A stretch of 6,320 bases of DNA, from NCBI GenBank assembly GCA_964540655.1, contig CAZINR010000060.1, forward strand, positions 1-6,320, written 5' to 3'. This stretch comes from CAZQBY01 sp964540655 (lineage in GTDB: Archaea; Altiarchaeota; Altiarchaeia; JAFGQM01). The translations under genes were made by a program, and so were the position numbers. Shown in pieces: positions 1 through 5,774 of the stretch; position 1 is the stretch's first letter, and every line of letters starts with the position of its first letter. The notes beneath the pieces were generated by a model. The model saw only the letters and a program-made list of their open reading frames with translations, did no database searches and had not been told where the DNA came from.

Positions 1-282
1 AGGGCACTCACAGAGGAGCATTTCCCAGAGGGCGGAGCGACTCAGATGGGTGTGATGAGTTTGGCAGATAACATCACACGTTCCATCATATCCTCAAACG
101 GATTCGAGATAGTCTCCAGCTTTGACTTCATTGGGAGTACCCTATGCTGGGATTTATCCCGATTCACGGATACGCCATCTACAATGATACCGACGTCAGA
201 GGACAAGAAATTCGAAGACCTTTGCAAGTTGAATCAAGTTCGGGGGGTGGTGTCTGTTAACCTGTGCGCAGTCTCAGGTTAA
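1..282 (+). CDS. 3' end of an unrecognised open reading frame (5' partial)
   Basis: The frame is open from the first base to a TAA at 280-282, giving about 93 residues with no start required inside the window. An internal ATG at 46 (reading MGVMSLADNI) would give a 78-residue protein, but no SD precedes it, so continuation from upstream is as likely. By hand count about 57% of third codon positions are G or C, slightly below what the flanking genes appear to use, so coding is plausible but not proven. The translation has three cysteines, none in a CxxC pair, and no membrane segment or motif I can name. The frame converges on the kinase gene with only 21 bases between the two stops. It may be the tail of a poorly conserved protein or a chance frame. 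Confidence 0.35.
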   Translation, partial: RALTEEHFPEGGATQMGVMSLADNITRSIISSNGFEIVSSFDFIGSTLCWDLSRFTDTPSTMIPTSEDKKFEDLCKLNQVRGVVSVNLCAVSG

Positions 283-296
283 TTAATTAGAAGGAT

Positions 297-302
297 AAAA
301 AA
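297..302 (-). terminator. T6 tract just after the kinase stop codon
   Basis: Read on the minus strand, the kinase TAA (304-306) is followed after one base by six consecutive Ts, then ATCC. Oligo-T tracts in the non-template strand are the usual intrinsic termination signal of archaeal RNA polymerase, with no hairpin needed. The tract lies in the 21-base gap between two convergent genes. Function is inferred from position and composition only. Confidence 0.45.
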
Positions 303-303
303 C

Positions 304-1284
304 TTAGGACGTTTCCCCTGGAAACTCGCCCGTCATCATCCTGTGCACCGCCGCCCTGCTGGCGAGCTCCATGGCCTCCTTTATCTCCTCTTCAGATGCG
401 GCATCGATGTTGTCGACGGCGCTCAAGAAGAAAGCCTCCCAGACGTCACCCAGACCGGTCAGCTCCTTGGCCTTGGAGCGGTCCGCCGGCGGGACATCAG
501 CCCGGATTATGCCGTTGCCCCTTTTCACGGCCGTCACGTCCGGCCCGTGCATGACCACTATGTCGTTCATCAGGGACTCCATCCCGGATATGACGCCCTT
601 GGCCTCCGACAGCAGCATTATCTCGGCCTCGTTGCCGACGAGTATGCCCTTGGAGAAGTCGGCTTCGTATTTCCTCTTGAGCTCTTCCTTGTCATAGGTG
701 GTGAAAGAGCCGGTGAACACATAGGCTTCTTGAAGTTTCGAATAGCCCAGGGGGTCCTTTATCCTGTGCCCCCCGGTCAGGAATATCTTGTCTGCGTTCT
801 GCTCCTTTGCGTCGCTGGTGAATTTCGCAAGGTCCAGCTTGGGCTCCCAGTAGGAGAAGGCCAGCCGCTCCTCCTCCGGGTCGAAGAGGTTGAAGGTCTC
901 GCAGGTCTCCTCGTCCAAAACCTCCACGTTAGAGGTGTCGACTCCGGCCTTCTTGAGCTCGTCCAGCACCAGCCTTCCCTTGTCATCGTTCCCCACCCAT
1001 GAGTAGAAGAGCACCTCATGCCCCAGCATCGCCATGGTGCGCGCCTTTATGGCACCGCACCCGCCGAACTCTATCCGAGGGTTAAGTGAATTGATGAACT
1101 TGGACATCTCATAGGGTCTTTCGGGGAGATAGCATTCCAGATCCTCGCCGGATTTTCTGGATATCTCCATGTTCTTGGACACAATATCCATGTATTGGCC
1201 GGGCAATTCATCCAACCGGTCCTCGACATCCCTCCATTTGACGGTCACGTCGACATTGGCGTCGCCGAATATGAACACTTTCAT
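304..1284 (-). CDS. PfkB/ribokinase-family carbohydrate or nucleoside kinase
   Basis: This 326-residue protein has the length and order of motifs of the PfkB family, cytosolic kinases that transfer phosphate from ATP to a sugar or nucleoside hydroxyl. Residues 1-16 (FIFGDANVDVTVK) form the first strand with the family's early Asp. Residues 73-88 (GGCGAIKARTMAMLG) are the first signature, followed by WVGNDDKG. N218-E221 (NEAE) is the NxxE metal site. Residues 275-285 (ELTGLGDVWEAF) are the second signature, with the anion hole and catalytic base D280. Two features are atypical: about 55 residues separate the first strand from the GG motif, an enlarged lid or insertion, and the usual substrate-contacting Asn of GGxGAN is Ile. 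Substrate cannot be assigned. No SD precedes the ATG; a TATA-like box 27 nt upstream suggests a leaderless mRNA. It is divergent from the LUD gene. Confidence 0.85.
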   Translation of the reverse strand: MKVFIFGDANVDVTVKWRDVEDRLDELPGQYMDIVSKNMEISRKSGEDLECYLPERPYEMSKFINSLNPRIEFGGCGAIKARTMAMLGHEVLFYSWVGNDDKGRLVLDELKKAGVDTSNVEVLDEETCETFNLFDPEEERLAFSYWEPKLDLAKFTSDAKEQNADKIFLTGGHRIKDPLGYSKLQEAYVFTGSFTTYDKEELKRKYEADFSKGILVGNEAEIMLLSEAKGVISGMESLMNDIVVMHGPDVTAVKRGNGIIRADVPPADRSKAKELTGLGDVWEAFFLSAVDNIDAASEEEIKEAMELASRAAVHRMMTGEFPGETS

Positions 1285-1296
1285 CGTATGGTTATT

Positions 1297-1314
1297 ATTT
1301 TAATCATTTAAAAT
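1297..1314. promoter_or_regulatory. Shared divergent TATA region built as a perfect inverted repeat
   Basis: Between the kinase start (1284, minus) and the LUD gene start (1329, plus) lies ATTTTAA-TCAT-TTAAAAT, two perfect 7-base arms around a 4-base spacer. Read towards the LUD gene, the left arm (centre about 1300) is 29 nt before its ATG. Read towards the kinase, the right arm (centre about 1311) is 27 nt before its ATG. Both distances match an archaeal TATA box feeding a leaderless transcript, and neither start has an SD. The two boxes are only 11 bp apart, so simultaneous TBP/TFB occupancy looks unlikely; that is inference. Confidence 0.5.
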
Positions 1315-1328
1315 TCAACTAAGCCCGC

Positions 1329-2339
1329 ATGAACATCAACGGAAACTCCGTAGCCGTGAAGAAGAGGGCCATGGACCCTGACTTGAGGACGGACCTGGCC
1401 GCATTGAGGTACAAAGCCGAGAAGATTATGAAGAAGAGAGAGGAGCTGCTCGCGGACAACAAGCTCCTCAGGAAGCAGGTCAGGAGGATAAAGATGAAGA
1501 CCCTCGACTCGCTCGAGGACCTGATCTTCGACACGGCCAAGAAGCTCAGGGCACTCGGGCACAATGTCTTTCTGGCGAGGAAGCCCATCGACGTCGCGGA
1601 GTACATAAGAGGGGCGATGGGCCGGGGTCGCCTGGGAATCGTGCCGTCCCCTCAGACCATGGAAGCCGAGGTTATGCAGGCTTTCTTCATGAGCAATAAG
1701 GTGCAAGTCCTATCCGGGAGGTATTCAGGATACGAGAAGGGGCTTTCTTTCATCCATCCGTACTTCCCTTATCCGCAGGAAGAGGGGAAGATGCCAAAAA
1801 TCGAGGCGGAAAATGCGGTCGTTTCCGCACTGGCAGTCACGGACAAGGGAGGGGTTTACCTTGAAAGAGAAGAGGAGATGATTTTCAATAAGTTCAAGGA
1901 GCCCTTCATAATCGCCACCGTGGACCGGGTCTTTCCCGAGAGGGACGCCGAGAAGGTCATCCATCTCATGGGCATGGCCTCCGGAGGGGCGATAGAGGGC
2001 AGAAGAGTCAATCTGAAGGGGCGCCTCATACTTCTGGACAACGGGCGTCTGGCCCTGGCCAGGAGCCCGCTCAAAGACATACTGATGTGCATAAACTGCT
2101 ACAGCTGCTCTCTGCACTGCCCCGTTTACCTGACCGTCGGAGGCATGTTCGGCTCGCCGACGATGTCGGGCATAGGCTCGCTGTCCGTCGGATACCAGTC
2201 GGGTATAAAGGCCGCGGTCAACAGGGGGCTTTTTTTGTGCACCCTCTGCGGAAAATGCGAGAAGGTGTGCCCGACCGACGTCCCCATAGTCGAGCTCATA
2301 ATGAGGATGAGAAGGAAAGCCAAGGCGTCGGGGATATGA
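1329..2339 (+). CDS. LUD-domain (LutB-like) protein with two [4Fe-4S] motifs
   Basis: This 336-residue protein resembles the iron-sulfur subunit LutB/YkgF of lactate-utilisation complexes. An N-terminal helical region (about 15-75) leads into a LUD-like domain (about 75-245) ending in VNLKGRLILLDNGRLALARSP, which corresponds to the LutB segment just before its ferredoxin part. Next come two CxxCxxCxxxCP motifs, CINCYSCSLHCP and CTLCGKCEKVCP, enough for two [4Fe-4S] clusters and electron transfer. Typical LutB is roughly 470 residues; this one is shorter, and the LutB segments for the TGTV loop and the conserved His-containing stretch are weak or replaced. No LutA-like CCG protein or LutC lies next to it, so a role in lactate oxidation is not supported by context. 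The ATG is the first possible start, since an in-frame TAA lies at 1320-1322. There is no SD, and a TATA arm sits 29 nt upstream. Substrate is unknown. Confidence 0.8.
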   Translation: MNINGNSVAVKKRAMDPDLRTDLAALRYKAEKIMKKREELLADNKLLRKQVRRIKMKTLDSLEDLIFDTAKKLRALGHNVFLARKPIDVAEYIRGAMGRGRLGIVPSPQTMEAEVMQAFFMSNKVQVLSGRYSGYEKGLSFIHPYFPYPQEEGKMPKIEAENAVVSALAVTDKGGVYLEREEEMIFNKFKEPFIIATVDRVFPERDAEKVIHLMGMASGGAIEGRRVNLKGRLILLDNGRLALARSPLKDILMCINCYSCSLHCPVYLTVGGMFGSPTMSGIGSLSVGYQSGIKAAVNRGLFLCTLCGKCEKVCPTDVPIVELIMRMRRKAKASGI

Positions 2340-2340
2340 C

Positions 2341-2559
2341 CTATTTAAGCCCATGTGTGCGCCTCAAATCCAGGATTTTAGTCCTTAGGGCCTTGACACT
2401 GCCCCGTTCGTGAGCGTCGATTAGCGCCTGTGCGACTTCCCTCATCCTCTCGGTAGTGGCTTCTTCGCCCCTGCGCCTGCTTACTGCAGCCCGGCTGAGG
2501 AGAGCCGCCGCATCCCTCAGCGGCAGATAGCCTCTTTTGGGCGTTGCAGCCTTAATCAA
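2341..2559 (-). CDS. Small helical protein of unknown function, probably the C-terminal half of a split gene
   Basis: This is a 72-residue frame starting at a TTG and ending in TAG one base past the stop of the convergent LUD gene. It is Arg- and Ala-rich, predicted mostly helical, with no recognised motif, cysteine pair or membrane segment. The TTG has no SD and follows the upstream frame's stop by 11 bases. The frame is open further upstream to a TGA at 2590-2592, and the added residues (EEASRLTALA) continue naturally from the end of the upstream frame (ASMGHE). I therefore think it is the distal part of the same protein displaced by one base, either a true frameshift or a sequence error. 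A separate translationally coupled gene remains possible. Confidence 0.45.
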   Translation of the reverse strand: MIKAATPKRGYLPLRDAAALLSRAAVSRRRGEEATTERMREVAQALIDAHERGSVKALRTKILDLRRTHGLK

Positions 2560-2570
2560 AGCCAGGGCGG

Positions 2571-2816
2571 TCAGTCTGGATGCCTCTTCTCATGCCCCAT
2601 TGATGCCAAGATGGCATCGTATACGCCATCTGAAATCTTCAGTGGGTGCCGGGCGGCCCCATCCATGGCACTCTCCGCCAGAGGTACGGCAGAGTCGTGG
2701 CCGGCTGTTCGGAGCCTGCTTACAAGGTCCTGTTTACCCGATCTTCTGACCAGTTCCGCCCATCTTTTCGGCGACATTTCTCTCGGCCTCCTTTCCCTCG
2801 GTCTCGGTATCGGCAT
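2571..2816 (-). CDS. Small basic protein of unknown function, probably the N-terminal half of a split gene
   Basis: This 81-residue frame starts with an Arg/Pro-rich stretch (PIPRPRERRPRE) and continues into a helical region (MSPKRWAELVRRSGKQDL onward) that I cannot assign to a family. Two starts compete. The first ATG (2814-2816) lies about 28 nt after a TATA-like box, as expected for a leaderless mRNA. The internal ATG at 2775-2777 has a perfect AAAGGAGG at 2787-2794 with a 9-base spacer, giving a 68-residue product. I kept the longer form. The final residues (KRHPD) look out of frame: shifting by one base after the Glu of ASMGHE joins the next frame and would give about 158 residues in all. 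It is divergent from gar1. Confidence 0.5.
   Translation of the reverse strand: MPIPRPRERRPREMSPKRWAELVRRSGKQDLVSRLRTAGHDSAVPLAESAMDGAARHPLKISDGVYDAILASMGHEKRHPD
2787..2794 (-). promoter_or_regulatory. Strong Shine-Dalgarno supporting the internal start at 2777
   Basis: On the minus strand the sequence reads AAAGGAGG, then nine bases, then ATG at 2777. It is the best SD match in the window and favours a start 13 codons inside the longer frame. It sits in Glu-Arg-Arg codons of the longer frame, so it could be coincidental. Confidence 0.4.
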
Positions 2817-2840
2817 TTAAATCTATTTGTCGAGTTTACC

Positions 2841-2848
2841 TTTAAAAA
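2841..2848 (-). promoter_or_regulatory. TATA-like box for the minus-strand small gene
   Basis: The minus strand reads TTTTTAAA with its centre about 28 nt before the ATG at 2816, the spacing expected when transcription starts at or next to the start codon. The 2817-2946 gap between this gene and gar1 is AT-rich and holds promoter-like sequence for both directions; I see no RNA gene in it. Confidence 0.4.
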
Positions 2849-2908
2849 GCTACATCGGCAGTTATTTTTATCCAACGTAGGACAAAATATCCGGCTGGGG
2901 GTTTTAAG

Positions 2909-2916
2909 GTTTTTAT
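2909..2916 (+). promoter_or_regulatory. TATA-like box for the gar1-tfb transcript
   Basis: The sequence GTTTTTAT (followed by AG) lies about 27 nt before position 2940, which would be the transcription start. That leaves a leader of about 37 nt before the gar1 ATG at 2977, long enough to hold the SD at 2959-2964. A second candidate, TTTTAAGG at 2902-2909, overlaps it at one base. Confidence 0.4.
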
Positions 2917-2958
2917 AGACAGAGATTAAAAGATATACAATATTGTTTGTCACCGACT

Positions 2959-2964
2959 GGTGAT
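2959..2964 (+). promoter_or_regulatory. SD-like GGTGAT ahead of gar1
   Basis: GGTGAT is an exact part of the full anti-SD complement GGAGGTGAT. It ends 12 bases before the ATG at 2977, slightly long, but it lies downstream of the alternative TTG at 2947. It therefore favours the ATG as the real gar1 start. Confidence 0.4.
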
Positions 2965-2976
2965 AACAAAAATTGG

Positions 2977-3189
2977 ATGGATAAAATCGGCACCGGTTTT
3001 CGGACTGTTGGAGGCAAGCTTATAGTGAGATTGTCGGCAGTGCCCGATATTAACACCAATGTGTATGGCGAGGACGGCAAGGAAATCGGGAAGCTGGTTG
3101 ACATCATAGGCCCTGTGAAATACCCTTTTGGAGTGGTGAACACATCTAGAGGCCAGGATTTGCAGGGAAAGGTCGTCGCAATCAAGTAA
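2977..3189 (+). CDS. gar1: H/ACA ribonucleoprotein subunit Gar1
   Basis: This 70-residue protein matches archaeal Gar1, a small beta-barrel that binds the Cbf5 catalytic subunit of H/ACA particles and helps substrate loading and release during guide-directed pseudouridylation of rRNA. The visible family core is KLIVRL at 14-19, then VYGEDGKEIGKLVDIIGPV (29-47) with the invariant IGxxxDIxGPV block, then PFGVV and a closing LQGKVVAIK. Archaeal Gar1 is typically about 70-100 residues, so this looks complete. An in-frame TTG at 2947 would add ten residues (MSPTGDNKNW); I prefer the ATG because the SD-like GGTGAT lies between the two. A TFB-family gene follows after 17 bases, and from general knowledge a gar1-tfb pairing is common in Euryarchaeota. 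Confidence 0.88.
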   Translation: MDKIGTGFRTVGGKLIVRLSAVPDINTNVYGEDGKEIGKLVDIIGPVKYPFGVVNTSRGQDLQGKVVAIK

Positions 3190-3206
3190 TCGCGCATTAT
3201 TTTAAA

Positions 3207-3842
3207 ATGACGCCTGTTGGGGGGTACAAGGTAGAGATAGGCATAGGGGAGTTCAAAGAGGACGAGCCTGTCCTCTCCGTGGACAAGGAGATATTCAGGC
3301 AGGCTTCCCTGCTGGACCTAGAGGACGACGTTATGTACGAAGTGCAGTCGATGTTCGAGAAGGTCCGGATGAACGGCCTGACCAAGTACAAGCAAGAGGA
3401 CGAAATAATAACTGCGCTGATCTACCTGGTCTGCAGGAAGATGTCCATACCCCTGACCCTGCACAAGATATGCGACGTGCTCAGAACGGACTACCGCTCC
3501 ATAAACAAGGTCTACAGATACCTTCTCAAGAAGATGAGCATACACGTCCCGCCAACGACTCCAAAAGAATACCTCAAGAAGTTCGGCATCGAGATGCGGC
3601 TCTCCAAGGAGACCATCAAGAAGGCTGAGAGGATAATAGAGAGGGTCAGAAAGACCGGGACCATCAGCGGCAAGGGGCCGGCCGGTGTCGCGGCAGCCTC
3701 CATATGCCTCGCGTCGGAGCTGGAGGACATCGAGACCTCTCAGAAAGAGATAGCCGAGGTCTCCGGCGTGACGCAGGTCACGATCCGCAACCGATACCGG
3801 GAGCTCGAGGAGACCATAAACGGCAAGCTCAAGAATATTTAA
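3207..3842 (+). CDS. tfb: TFB/TFIIB-family factor reduced to the two cyclin repeats
   Basis: This 211-residue protein aligns with the C-terminal core of archaeal TFB, which binds TBP-TATA and the BRE element at promoters. The first cyclin repeat spans about 32-115, including ALIYLVCRKMSIPLTL and SINKVYRYLLKKM. The second spans about 120-205, with SGKGPAGVAAASICLASEL and the DNA-contacting helix-turn-helix SQKEIAEVSGVTQVTIRNRY, all well conserved. Normal TFB is about 300 residues and begins with a CxxC zinc ribbon and B-reader that recruit RNA polymerase. Here only about 31 unrelated residues precede the first repeat, and the three cysteines are isolated. The upstream frame holds no ribbon before an in-frame TAG at 3147. 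The first repeat is more divergent than the second. No SD precedes the ATG; GTG at 3279 is an alternative start. It could be a specialised or inhibitory TFB paralogue. Confidence 0.85.
   Translation: MTPVGGYKVEIGIGEFKEDEPVLSVDKEIFRQASLLDLEDDVMYEVQSMFEKVRMNGLTKYKQEDEIITALIYLVCRKMSIPLTLHKICDVLRTDYRSINKVYRYLLKKMSIHVPPTTPKEYLKKFGIEMRLSKETIKKAERIIERVRKTGTISGKGPAGVAAASICLASELEDIETSQKEIAEVSGVTQVTIRNRYRELEETINGKLKNI
3832..3841 (+). promoter_or_regulatory. Possible internal TATA box for rqcH
   Basis: GAATATTTAA at the very end of the TFB gene centres about 30 nt before the rqcH ATG at 3867, which has no SD. This would allow a leaderless rqcH transcript independent of gar1-tfb. The element overlaps coding sequence (Asn-Ile-stop), so it may be fortuitous. 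Confidence 0.3.
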
Positions 3843-3866
3843 CCTCCGCCCGGCTAAAATACCGTT

Positions 3867-5774
3867 ATGAAGACGCAGCTGAGCAGCTTAGACATCTATT
3901 TTCTGACGGGCGAACTCTCCAGGCTAGCCGGAGCCAGGATAGACAAGGTGTACCAGATAGGCGCGAGGGATTTCAAGGTAAGCCTGCGCGGAGACGGCAA
4001 AGAGGAGCTCATACTCACACCTGCGTACATGTGCCTCACCAGGTTCAAGCACAAGGCGCCCAGAAAGCCCAGCAACTTCGCGATGCTGCTGAGGAAGCAT
4101 CTCGCCGGAGGGGTTATAAAGGAGGTGCGTCAGCATCGGTTCGACCGTGTGGTCGAGTTGGAGATAGAGGGCCGCGGCAGGCTTATAATCGAGCTCTTCA
4201 GCAGGGGCAACGTCATACTGCTGGATGAGGAGGGCGTCATAACAGGCATACTCGAGAGCCAGGAATGGAAGGACCGCACGCTCAAACCCGGGCTGCACTA
4301 CGCATACCCGCCGGAGGTTCCCGACATAACGTCCATGTCGGCGAGCCAGTTCGCCGCAGAGCTGTCGAAGGGGCAGGAAGCGGTCAAGGCCCTCGCATCT
4401 GGCATGGGGCTGGGGGCCGTCTACGCCAACGAGGTGCTGGAGAGGGCCGGCGTGGGCCCGAATGCCAAAGCGGACAAAGAAGGCGCTGAGGAGCTCTATT
4501 CGGCCATCCAGGATATGCTGGGCTCTGAGGTGGACCCCCGCATAATCAGAGAAAACGGAGAAGCTGTGGATGCGGTCCCCTTTGAGATGATAAGCTACTG
4601 CGACTATGTACAGGAGAAAAGAGAGAGCTTCAACCGGGCGGTAGACGAGTATTTCACCACCCTGAGGGCGGAGGACCGGAAAGAGGAAGCGACTAAAGAT
4701 TACAGGCAGGAGCGCAAGAGGCTGGAGAAGGTCATAGAGAAGCAAAAGGAGAGCATACGCGAGCTCGAGGAGAAGGTGGAGGAATTAAAGCAGGCGGGGG
4801 ACAAGACATACGCGGATTTCCGAAGGGTAGATTCGGTGCTCAAGGGGATAAAGGGGGCCAAATCAGAAGGAACGAATTGGGTGAAGTATTGCGAGGGAAG
4901 GGGCATAAGAATAGCAGACCCGGCCGAGCGCAAGATAGAAGTGGACGGGATAGGAGTCTACATAGACAAATCCATAGCTCAGAACGCCTCAATTTACTAC
5001 GAGAAATCCAAGAAGGCCAAGTCAAAGCTGGAGGGTGCGAAAAAAGCCCTTAGGAAGAGCGAGAGGGAGCTGCGGCTTGTGGAGGAGGGAGAGGTCAAGG
5101 TTGAGAAAAAGACCCCCGACAAGCCAATCGAGAAGCCGAAGCCGGAATGGTACGAGAAGTTCAGGTGGTTCATGTCCGGCGACGGCTTTCTGGTCATAGG
5201 CGGGAGGGACGCGACAACCAACGATATCCTAATCAAAAAGCATCTGGAGCCCGATGACCTGGTCTTCCACTCGACGGTTCACGGCGCGCCCTTCTTCATA
5301 GTCAAAAACCCGGAGGGCAAGAACATACCTGAGAGCACCAAGCGTCAGGCAGCCGAGGCGGCGGCCAGCTACTCCAGCGCCTGGAACGCGGGCTGGGGCA
5401 GCGCGGACGTCTATGCGGTCAAACCGGAGCAGGTCTCCAAGACCGCCGAGAGCGGCGAGTATCTGACCAAGGGCGCCTTCATGGTCCGGGGCGACAGGGA
5501 ATGGTTCAGGAAGACGCCGCTAAAGATAGCCGTAGGGTTCAAGGTTAATGATTACGCCGAGGCGATAGGCGGGCCGGAAGGGGCAGTAGATGCCTACACC
5601 AAGCATCACGTGACAATCGGCGTGGGCAACAAGAAATCAGGCCAGCTTTCCAGGGAGATAAAGGAAAATATTTTAAGGAGGACCAATAAAGAAGACGGCC
5701 AGAAGATCAAGAAGGCGAACTTGGGCGACATCCAGAAATGGATACCGTCCGGCAAGGGGATGATACTGAAATGA
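3867..5774 (+). CDS. rqcH: Archaeal Rqc2/NEMF/RqcH ribosome quality-control factor
   Basis: This 635-residue protein belongs to the NEMF/Rqc2/RqcH family, which binds split large ribosomal subunits carrying stalled nascent chains and peptidyl-tRNA and directs C-terminal tailing (alanine tails in bacteria). The N-terminal NFACT-N domain has RFKHKAPRKPSNFAMLLRKH (59-78) and FDR with D93-R94, the pair needed for tRNA binding in bacterial RqcH. A helix-hairpin-helix-like region spans about 155-245. Long charged coiled coils lie at about 262-312 and 375-408. The NFACT-R domain (about 429-545) has WFMSGDGFLVIGGRDATTND, HGAPFFIVKN and QVSKTAESGEYLTKGAFMVRG. The basic C-terminal tail (about 550-635) is of archaeal type. 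All expected domains except a eukaryotic-type NFACT-C are present and the length is normal. It starts 24 bases after the TFB stop, and its stop overlaps the aroE start. Confidence 0.95.
   Translation: MKTQLSSLDIYFLTGELSRLAGARIDKVYQIGARDFKVSLRGDGKEELILTPAYMCLTRFKHKAPRKPSNFAMLLRKHLAGGVIKEVRQHRFDRVVELEIEGRGRLIIELFSRGNVILLDEEGVITGILESQEWKDRTLKPGLHYAYPPEVPDITSMSASQFAAELSKGQEAVKALASGMGLGAVYANEVLERAGVGPNAKADKEGAEELYSAIQDMLGSEVDPRIIRENGEAVDAVPFEMISYCDYVQEKRESFNRAVDEYFTTLRAEDRKEEATKDYRQERKRLEKVIEKQKESIRELEEKVEELKQAGDKTYADFRRVDSVLKGIKGAKSEGTNWVKYCEGRGIRIADPAERKIEVDGIGVYIDKSIAQNASIYYEKSKKAKSKLEGAKKALRKSERELRLVEEGEVKVEKKTPDKPIEKPKPEWYEKFRWFMSGDGFLVIGGRDATTNDILIKKHLEPDDLVFHSTVHGAPFFIVKNPEGKNIPESTKRQAAEAAASYSSAWNAGWGSADVYAVKPEQVSKTAESGEYLTKGAFMVRGDREWFRKTPLKIAVGFKVNDYAEAIGGPEGAVDAYTKHHVTIGVGNKKSGQLSREIKENILRRTNKEDGQKIKKANLGDIQKWIPSGKGMILK
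5756..5764 (+). promoter_or_regulatory. SD-like site for aroE inside the rqcH 3' end
   Basis: GGGGATGAT matches the ideal GGAGGTGAT at seven of nine positions and its purine part ends 10 bases before the aroE ATG at 5771. Together with the ATGA overlap it suggests aroE is translated from the rqcH mRNA by coupling rather than from its own promoter. Confidence 0.4.

Noticed and set aside
52..58. GTGATGA resembling a box C of a C/D guide RNA
   Set aside because: No CTGA box D lies at a suitable distance and no D'/C' pair was seen, so it is a chance match.
343..1002. Long plus-strand frame (219 residues) opposite the kinase gene
   Set aside because: It lies antisense within a gene with clear PfkB motifs, and its translation is low-complexity with no family resemblance.
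2341..2343. TAG stop as a possible pyrrolysine codon, considered because the organism may be a methanogen
   Set aside because: Nothing nearby suggests pyrrolysine use, and the frame beyond the TAG runs antisense into the LUD gene with no recognisable extension.
1725..2354. Minus-strand frame of 209 residues opposite the LUD gene
   Set aside because: It is a shadow of a gene with two intact CxxCxxCxxxCP motifs, and its translation is His/Arg-rich with no motif.
2580..2592. Programmed -1 frameshifting between the two small minus-strand frames
   Set aside because: The shift direction fits, but no X-XXY-YYZ slippery heptamer or strong downstream hairpin is visible.
3704..4228. Plus-strand frame bridging the tfb end and rqcH start
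   Set aside because: It overlaps conserved parts of both genes in another frame, and its translation is Arg/Gln/His-rich junk.
3924..4745. Minus-strand frame of 273 residues opposite rqcH
   Set aside because: The plus strand encodes a well-conserved NFACT-N domain here; the antisense frame arises from codon bias.
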